From contig NZ_JHXF01000014.1 in assembly GCF_000621845.1 (NCBI RefSeq), forward strand, positions 45,827-109,826: a DNA stretch of 64,000 nucleotides. Direction: 5' to 3'. Under the pieces are notes generated by a model, which saw only the letters and a program-made list of their open reading frames with translations, had not been told where the DNA came from and did no database searches. The stretch comes from Ruminococcus flavefaciens MA2007. GTDB lineage: Bacteria; Bacillota; Clostridia; Oscillospirales; Ruminococcaceae. The translations under genes and the position numbers were made by a program. Of this stretch, positions 59,534 through 64,000 are shown piece by piece. Position 1 is the stretch's first letter. The number at the start of each line of letters is the position of its first letter.

Positions 59534-59806
59534 TCACCGATAGTCCGTGAGGCATCTCTGACTAATTACTTGTCCGCAACATGCACACTTTTTAACTTCA
59601 TAAACGTATTTTTTGTTGCCTTTTATTGATGATTGAGACTCAATACGTATATTTTCGGGGTGTTGTGTGTAGTGGTATTGACATTCAGCATGAGCTCCCA
59701 ACGTAGTGATTGAATTAGGATTTACTTTTTTTGTTACGGCTGTACCAGTACCAAGCAGAGTAAATGCCATTGCAACTGCTACAACTTTTTTGATTGCGTT
59801 CTTCAT
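59534..59806 (-). CDS. Small Cys-rich secreted protein, family copy 3
   Basis: A 90-residue secreted protein beginning at ATG 59806; upstream in-frame codons belong to the leader. Leader MKNAIKKVVAVAMAFTLLGT, then GTAVTKKVNPNSITTLGA, is shared with the proteins at 47065 and 58784. The mature part is short: AECQYHYTQHPENIR, a polar middle and VKKCACCGQVISQRC with C-x-C-C, close to a zinc-knuckle or disulfide cluster. Promoter TTGACA-N17-TATTAT at 59860-59888 and ribosome site AAAGGATG. Conserved leader with divergent mature sequence suggests diversification of the exported product. Confidence 0.7.
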   Translation of the reverse strand: MKNAIKKVVAVAMAFTLLGTGTAVTKKVNPNSITTLGAHAECQYHYTQHPENIRIESQSSIKGNKKYVYEVKKCACCGQVISQRCLTDYR

Positions 59807-59931
59807 TTGTTTTACATCCTTTACATAAAATTCAAGGCTATTTACCGCCTTGTACAAACATAATACACTATTTGAGCAGTTTTGTCAAATCATTTATTGC
59901 TATAAACAAAAAGAGCCTGCCGAAGCAAGCT
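59800..59931 (-). repeat. Cassette repeat copy 2: terminator, promoter and leader
   Basis: Near-identical to 59146-59276. It holds terminator (59906-59931), promoter TTGACA (59888-59883) and TATTAT (59865-59860), a leader hairpin CAAGGC...GCCTTG, and the gene start. Confidence 0.8.
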
Positions 59932-59981
59932 CCTTTTGCGACGATAAAAACAAATAACCGTCCATTAAGCAACTATTTCAT
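59906..59981 (-). ncRNA. Candidate short RNA, cassette copy 2
   Basis: Bounded by the exact-consensus promoter at 59988-60016 and the terminator at 59906-59931. No reading frame. Same arrangement as 59252-59307, but the internal sequence differs. Confidence 0.3.
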
Positions 59982-59987
59982 AACAAT

Positions 59988-60016
59988 ATTATACCGCACT
60001 TGTACTTGATTGTCAA
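59988..60016 (-). promoter_or_regulatory. Second perfect consensus promoter before a cassette terminator
   Basis: Minus strand TTGACA (60016-60011) and TATAAT (59993-59988), spacing 17. As at 59314, it reads into a UUCG terminator, here about 75 bases downstream (59906). Confidence 0.65.
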
Positions 60017-60116
60017 TAATTCTCAGAGCTTACTGTCATTATAGATAATCGGAGTAAGCTTCTTTTGTGCTATTTTACGTTTATTATTAAGAGTTTGTAA
60101 CGTTTAGATATATGTG

Positions 60117-60145
60117 TTGAATGTGTTGTAAATATAGTTTATAAT
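60117..60145 (+). promoter_or_regulatory. Promoter of the Mrr-type gene
   Basis: TTGAAT (60117-60122) and TATAAT (60140-60145), spacing 17. It leaves a leader of about 150 bases before the ATG at 60304. Confidence 0.5.
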
Positions 60146-60303
60146 TAACATATAGAGTTAAATATTGTATAAATGTGCCATTGAATGTTTTGCCTTTATT
60201 ACTTTATAAAAGGATGAACAATGCAACAGGCACATTATTGATGAAAATTGTTGTTGTAATAGGAATTATTATCTTTATTTCGAATGAAAGGGGGACTATT
60301 CTA

Positions 60304-61227
60304 ATGGCTGTTCCAAAATTTTATGAGTTTTTGAAGCCATTTCTTATAACTCTAAAAGATGGGGAGATTCATAAATCAAAAGAAGTTCAATCAATCCTTG
60401 CGAAAAAAATGAAATTAACAGATATTGATTTACAGGAAATGCTCCCGAGTGGAAAGCAAAGCGTATTTAATAATAGGGTAGCGTGGGCACGTACTTATCT
60501 GGATAAAGCTGGTCTTGTAGAGACTCCTTCACGCGGGCAATATCGTATTACCGATAATGGTAAAAAAGCCTTAACTTCAGGTGATGTGATTGATATATCA
60601 TATCTGGAACAATTTGATAGTTTTAAAAAATTTCATAAGGTTCAGGGGAAAAATAACAATTCTGTAGCGTATGATGGCAATGATACATCTGATGCTATAT
60701 CACCAATGGAATCACTTGATGGCGCGTTTAAACAAGTCATGGATGCACTTGCAGATGATTTGATGAAAGAGGTTATGAAGCTTTCTTCGGTAGAATTTGA
60801 ACATCTTGTAGTTCAATTGCTCCTAAAAATGGGATATGGAGATGGAATTGACGATGCTGGAAAAGTTACCCATCCTACAAGTGATGGTGGAATTGATGGT
60901 ATTATTAAAGAAGACCAACTTGGATTTAGTTATATCTATATTCAGGCAAAACAATGGTCTCCAGACCGCACTGTGAGCAGACCAGAATTGCAAAAGTTTG
61001 CAGGAGCTTTGCAAGGGGAGAAGGCGACTAAAGGACTGTTCATCACAACTGCCAGTTTCAGTTCGGGGGCTAAGAATTATGCAGATAGTTTACATGGTTT
61101 AACTATTGTTTTGGTTGATGGTAAACAAATGACACGTTTGATGATAAAATATAACTTGGGTGTCTCTGTTGAACATACATATGAAGTTAAGAGAATAGAT
61201 TCAGATTTTTTTACTGAATCGCTGTAA
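60304..61227 (+). CDS. mrr: Mrr-type restriction endonuclease
   Basis: A 307-residue protein starting at the ATG after GAAAGGGGG. Residues ~1-95 are the Mrr N-terminal winged-helix (VPKFYEFLKPFLITLKDGEI, then NRVAWARTYLDKAGLVE). Residues ~158-280 are the Mrr catalytic domain: SSVEFEHLVVQLLLKMGYGD, SDGGIDGIIKED and YIYIQAKQWSPD, giving the D-x(n)-Q-x-K variant of the PD-(D/E)xK active site, then LQKFAGALQGEKATKGLFIT. Mrr enzymes cut modified foreign DNA (type IV restriction). It stands alone, ahead of a secreted dockerin protein. Confidence 0.93.
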   Translation: MAVPKFYEFLKPFLITLKDGEIHKSKEVQSILAKKMKLTDIDLQEMLPSGKQSVFNNRVAWARTYLDKAGLVETPSRGQYRITDNGKKALTSGDVIDISYLEQFDSFKKFHKVQGKNNNSVAYDGNDTSDAISPMESLDGAFKQVMDALADDLMKEVMKLSSVEFEHLVVQLLLKMGYGDGIDDAGKVTHPTSDGGIDGIIKEDQLGFSYIYIQAKQWSPDRTVSRPELQKFAGALQGEKATKGLFITTASFSSGAKNYADSLHGLTIVLVDGKQMTRLMIKYNLGVSVEHTYEVKRIDSDFFTESL

Positions 61228-61284
61228 ATATAATGATGATGTGTTTTAAAAGTGCTTGATTTATACTGCAAAGGGGGAATATTT

Positions 61285-63494
61285 ATGAAACTGAAAAAAT
61301 GTTATCAATGCTTCTTTCTGCATTTATTTGTATTACAGCTATTCCGATTAATGCATCGTCAGTTGATGATGAAAATAGTCCGCTTGAATGGGACGGCACA
61401 GCAGATACAACATGGTATGATGGAGAAGAAACAGAACAGCATATCAGTACACCTTCTCAGTTGGCAGGACTTGCAGTTTTAGTCAATGGAGGAAGGAAAA
61501 TGGAAGGGCAAACCATTATACTTGATAATGATATATCACTCAAAGATTATCAATGGAATCCTATTGGTCTAGGAGGAAATCCGTTTTCGGGTACATTTGA
61601 TGGAAACAACCATACTATTTATGAAATGAATATGTCACAAATATCAGAGGAAAAGTCGGAATTAGATAGCTTTGCACTATTTGCAGGTATGAGTGATAAT
61701 GCGGTGATTCAAGATTTGAAATTGGAAGACATATCTATCAAACTAGAGAAAGATGATGGCGGTTTTTCAATTGGCGGAATTGCTGCAAGTGGTGGTATAA
61801 TTAAGGACTGTTTTGTATCTGGCTCTATTGAATGTGTTAATACTATAGGTCAAGGGTATAGTATTGGCGGAATAGCTTCACACGCTAAAAGTATTATTCG
61901 CTGTAAATCAGCAGTAAATATAGCTACTAAAGCCGATTACAGTAATAACGGTAATTATGTTTGTATTGGTGGAATTTGTGGCTCTATGAGTGAAGGCGAG
62001 ATAAGTGAATGTTGTAACTATGGGGCAATATCTTACGATGGAAACAATAAGTATGTAGAAATAGCAGGAATAATCGGTTTGGTTTGGGCAAATTCTAAGC
62101 CAATAACTATTAAAAACTCATATAATAGAGCGGATATTGAATCATCCACAGATTCTTACGGTATTGCTGGAGGCTTTGTGATTTATGATACAAAAAAATA
62201 CGACTATGAAATAACTAATGTTTATAATACAGGTAAATGCACTTATGGAGTATATAGAACGTCTCAATATGTAGGAAAAATGAGCAATATGTACTATTCT
62301 TCAACTTTCGCTACAAAAGGGACGGATGGTACAAAAGATTTAGCTACCCCTAAACCTATTTCCAATATGATGAAAGACAGCTTTGCATCATCATTGGGTG
62401 GCGCATTTGCATATCGAGAGAATGATTTACCTGTTTTAAAATGGGAAATAAAAGACGAGCCTGTAATTACAACTACAACGACAACAACTTCTACTACGAC
62501 TACCACAGCCACTACAACGACAACTACTACATCTACCACTACTACAAAGCCAACGACTACCACAACGACCACAACCACTATTGCAACTACAACAAGCACA
62601 TCAACAACTACTACAATGATACCAATAACAACAACTACACAGGTAACATACAATCTTGGAGATATTAATAACGATAATGTAATTAATGCGGTTGATGCTT
62701 CTGAAATCCTTTCAGAATATGCACGTATATCCACAAATAGTGATTCACAGTTTTCAGCTTGGCAGAAAAAAGCTGCTGATGTTGATAAAGATGGAAATAT
62801 AAACGCTGTTGATGCTTCACAGGTACTTTCTTATTATGCATACAAAGCAACAAGTGGTAAAATGGAGTTTGAGGAGTATCTTGTTAATCCACCTGTGACA
62901 ACTACTAAGGCGACAACTACTACAACGACTACAACAACAACTACTACTAAGAGAACTACTACTAAAAAAATAACAACAACTACTACTACAACTACTACAA
63001 CAAAGACTACAACGACTATTTACACTACAGTGTCTTTCGTTATTCCTCAGATTTATGTTTCAAATTTACAAACTGTTGATTCATCTCATCCTAATGCAAA
63101 GAAAATTTCGGATTTAACAGAAAAAATCATTAACGATACAAAATATAATGAGAGTTTGTTGAGTTCACTTAATAGTAATATAACGGGCTATAATGATATA
63201 ATTAATGACATAGATGATATTCTTATTGATATTAAAAATGCCAATGTTGCATTGCAGAATGCACAAAACACAAAAATACGAATAATGGATGCGACTCGCG
63301 GATGGCGATATGAAGCTGATGCAGAGAAAGTTCAAGAGACTAAAGACGAAATAGCATACTGCGAGAAACGATTAGAAACATATAAAGGATTTGCAGATTC
63401 TTATATTGAAAGAATAAAATGGTATATAGATACAATCAACAGTTATAATGAAAAAATAAAGGGCTATTATAATCAAATAAATGCTTTATTATAA
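61285..63494 (+). CDS. Secreted GLUG-repeat protein with Thr linkers, dockerin and helical tail; frameshift at start
   Basis: About 735 residues. The ribosome site AAAGGGGG points to ATG 61285 (MKLKK...). A six-A run (61294-61299) puts that start out of frame; one extra A would join it to MLSMLLSAFICITAIPINAS as a full signal peptide. From 61299 the frame is open. It has GLUG-like beta repeats (~40-330; NPFSGTFDGNNHTIYEM, GYSIGGIASHAKSI), a Thr/Lys linker and a dockerin with two Ca loops (~450-515; DINNDNVINAVDASEIL, DVDKDGNINAVDASQVL). A second Thr linker leads to a C-terminal helical coiled region (~580-731). Extracellular; probably binds a scaffoldin. Confidence 0.8.
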
Positions 63495-63498
63495 AAAC

Positions 63499-63532
63499 AA
63501 GGCGGTAGGTCAAATCGACTTACCGCCCTTAG
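63499..63532 (+). terminator. Terminator of the GLUG/dockerin gene
   Basis: AGGCGGTAGGTC and GACTTACCGCCCTT arms with a 4-6 base loop, just after the stop codon. Confidence 0.7.
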
Positions 63533-63608
63533 TTATACATCAGTCCCAGTCTAACATTGAAGAATACCAATAGGACATTTCTTTGCTTGTAGACGTCGCC
63601 TGAGACGC

Positions 63609-64000
63609 TGGAATTGTCAAGAAATGTGCAGTCAGAGAATACTCAAAATCTTAGATAGGCAGGAGTCAGGCAGCATGATGAGCCGACTTGGTTGAAGTTC
63701 TTAATGTCACAGGTGGGAGACCGCCTTCGTTGAAGCTGTTGATCCTTTGTGTGTTGTAATAGCCGAAGATATATCTGAAGATGACAGTTTTGACCTCTTC
63801 ACGCTTCATTCTGTAGGTCGGTATCTGATACAGCTTTTCTTTTTTCAGTGTGGCAAAGAAGCTCTCCATACGAGCGTTGTCATAGCAATGAGCAGTGCCG
63901 CTGAGGCTTTGAATGAGCCCATTTGTTACAAGTTCCCTGCGGAAGGCGTAGCTTGTGTACTGGCAGCCACGGTCACTGTGGAGAACACTTCCTTCCAGTC
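63609..64000 (-). mobile_element. IS3-family insertion sequence (3' part, runs off window)
   Basis: The outer end TGGAATTGTCAAGAAATGTG starts at 63609 and matches the solo remnant at 57146-57329. It contains the C-terminal part of the transposase. The remaining element lies beyond the window. Confidence 0.85.
63666..64000 (-). CDS. IS3-family transposase (IS150-type OrfB), C-terminal part
   Basis: The C-terminal 111 codons of a DDE integrase-type transposase (rve fold). SVLHSDRGCQYTSYAFRREL contains the second catalytic Asp (HSDRG). SLSGTAHCYDNARMESFFAT leads to the catalytic Glu in ESFFATLKKE. YIFGYYNTQRINSFNEGGLPP, then LRTSTKSAHHAA, is the family's closing segment. It is open through the window edge and appears intact. 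An earlier relic of the same element stands at 57146. Confidence 0.92.
   Translation of the reverse strand, partial: LEGSVLHSDRGCQYTSYAFRRELVTNGLIQSLSGTAHCYDNARMESFFATLKKEKLYQIPTYRMKREEVKTVIFRYIFGYYNTQRINSFNEGGLPPVTLRTSTKSAHHAA

Noticed and set aside
62294..62734. Val-rich 146-residue minus-strand frame
   Set aside because: Complement of the Thr-rich linker of the dockerin protein (ACN codons read as GTN).
62460..63020. Short ACN tandem repeats considered as a CRISPR or VNTR
   Set aside because: They encode Thr linkers in frame, without spacers. Normal for secreted Ruminococcus proteins.

Overview
The window looks like chromosome of a low-GC, cellulosome-type Ruminococcus (Bacillota, Oscillospiraceae). 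The evidence is two secreted proteins carrying dockerin modules, Thr-rich linkers, strong AGGAGG-type ribosome sites, TTGACA/TATAAT promoters, and YolD/UmuC, CPBP and BspA-type LRR genes. Base composition is uneven. The first ~33 kb is AT-rich, while 34.2-35.8, 51.8-54.4 and 56.2-57.1 kb are visibly GC-richer and look more like host core.

Layout: (1) 1-84, start of a lipoprotein gene on the minus strand. (2) 879-16635, one tight operon I read as a divergent contractile injection system (CIS/T6SS-like). It runs PAAR-like AHH-nuclease effector, putative immunity protein, large sheath-like protein, Hcp-like tube, VgrG-like spike, two unknown baseplate candidates, an Hsp70/actin-fold ATPase, a TssK-like candidate, a six-helix membrane protein and a second, larger Hsp70-like ATPase, ending at a perfect terminator. 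No ClpV-type AAA+ gene is present. (3) 16.7-22.3 kb, an SOS-type module (XRE repressor, ImmA-like protease, Y-family polymerase, YolD) divergent from an HExxH protein and two ParB-like proteins. (4) 22.4-25.5 kb, metallophosphoesterase, macrodomain, KptA 2'-phosphotransferase and a SAM methyltransferase. Together these fit a route from 2'-phospho-RNA plus NAD+ to ADP-ribose. (5) 25.6-33.7 kb, a defence island: CoiA-nuclease/UvrD-helicase fusion, AlbA_2 protein, McrB, McrC, DUF1883-TIR. (6) 33.8-39.5 kb, HEAT-repeat protein, CPBP protease, small unknowns, a broken gene and a ComEC-like MBL hydrolase.

(7) 39.5-48.1 kb is mobile-element debris: a candidate small RNA, two related ~270-bp repeats, a decayed conjugation module, truncated genes, a large secreted vWA/tail-lysozyme protein, a broken toxin-like gene, a small Cys-rich secreted protein and a 45-bp tRNA-Met 3' end that looks like an integration (att) scar. 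(8) 48.2-58.5 kb mixes a RecQ fragment, MBL hydrolase, degenerate ABC-like ATPase, a dockerin-bearing metallopeptidase-like protein, LRR protein, monooxygenase, aldo/keto reductase, an IS3 remnant and a serine-recombinase remnant. (9) 58.7-60.0 kb is a tandem array of Cys-rich secreted-peptide cassettes with nearly identical promoters, leaders and terminators. (10) 60.3-64.0 kb holds an Mrr-type endonuclease, a GLUG/dockerin secreted protein with an apparent frameshift at a poly-A tract, and the end of an IS3-family element running off the window.

The most novel items are the Hsp70-containing CIS operon, the KptA/macrodomain/phosphoesterase locus beside a defence island, and the Cys-rich secreted-peptide cassettes. 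All functional statements are from reading the sequence; no database search was run.
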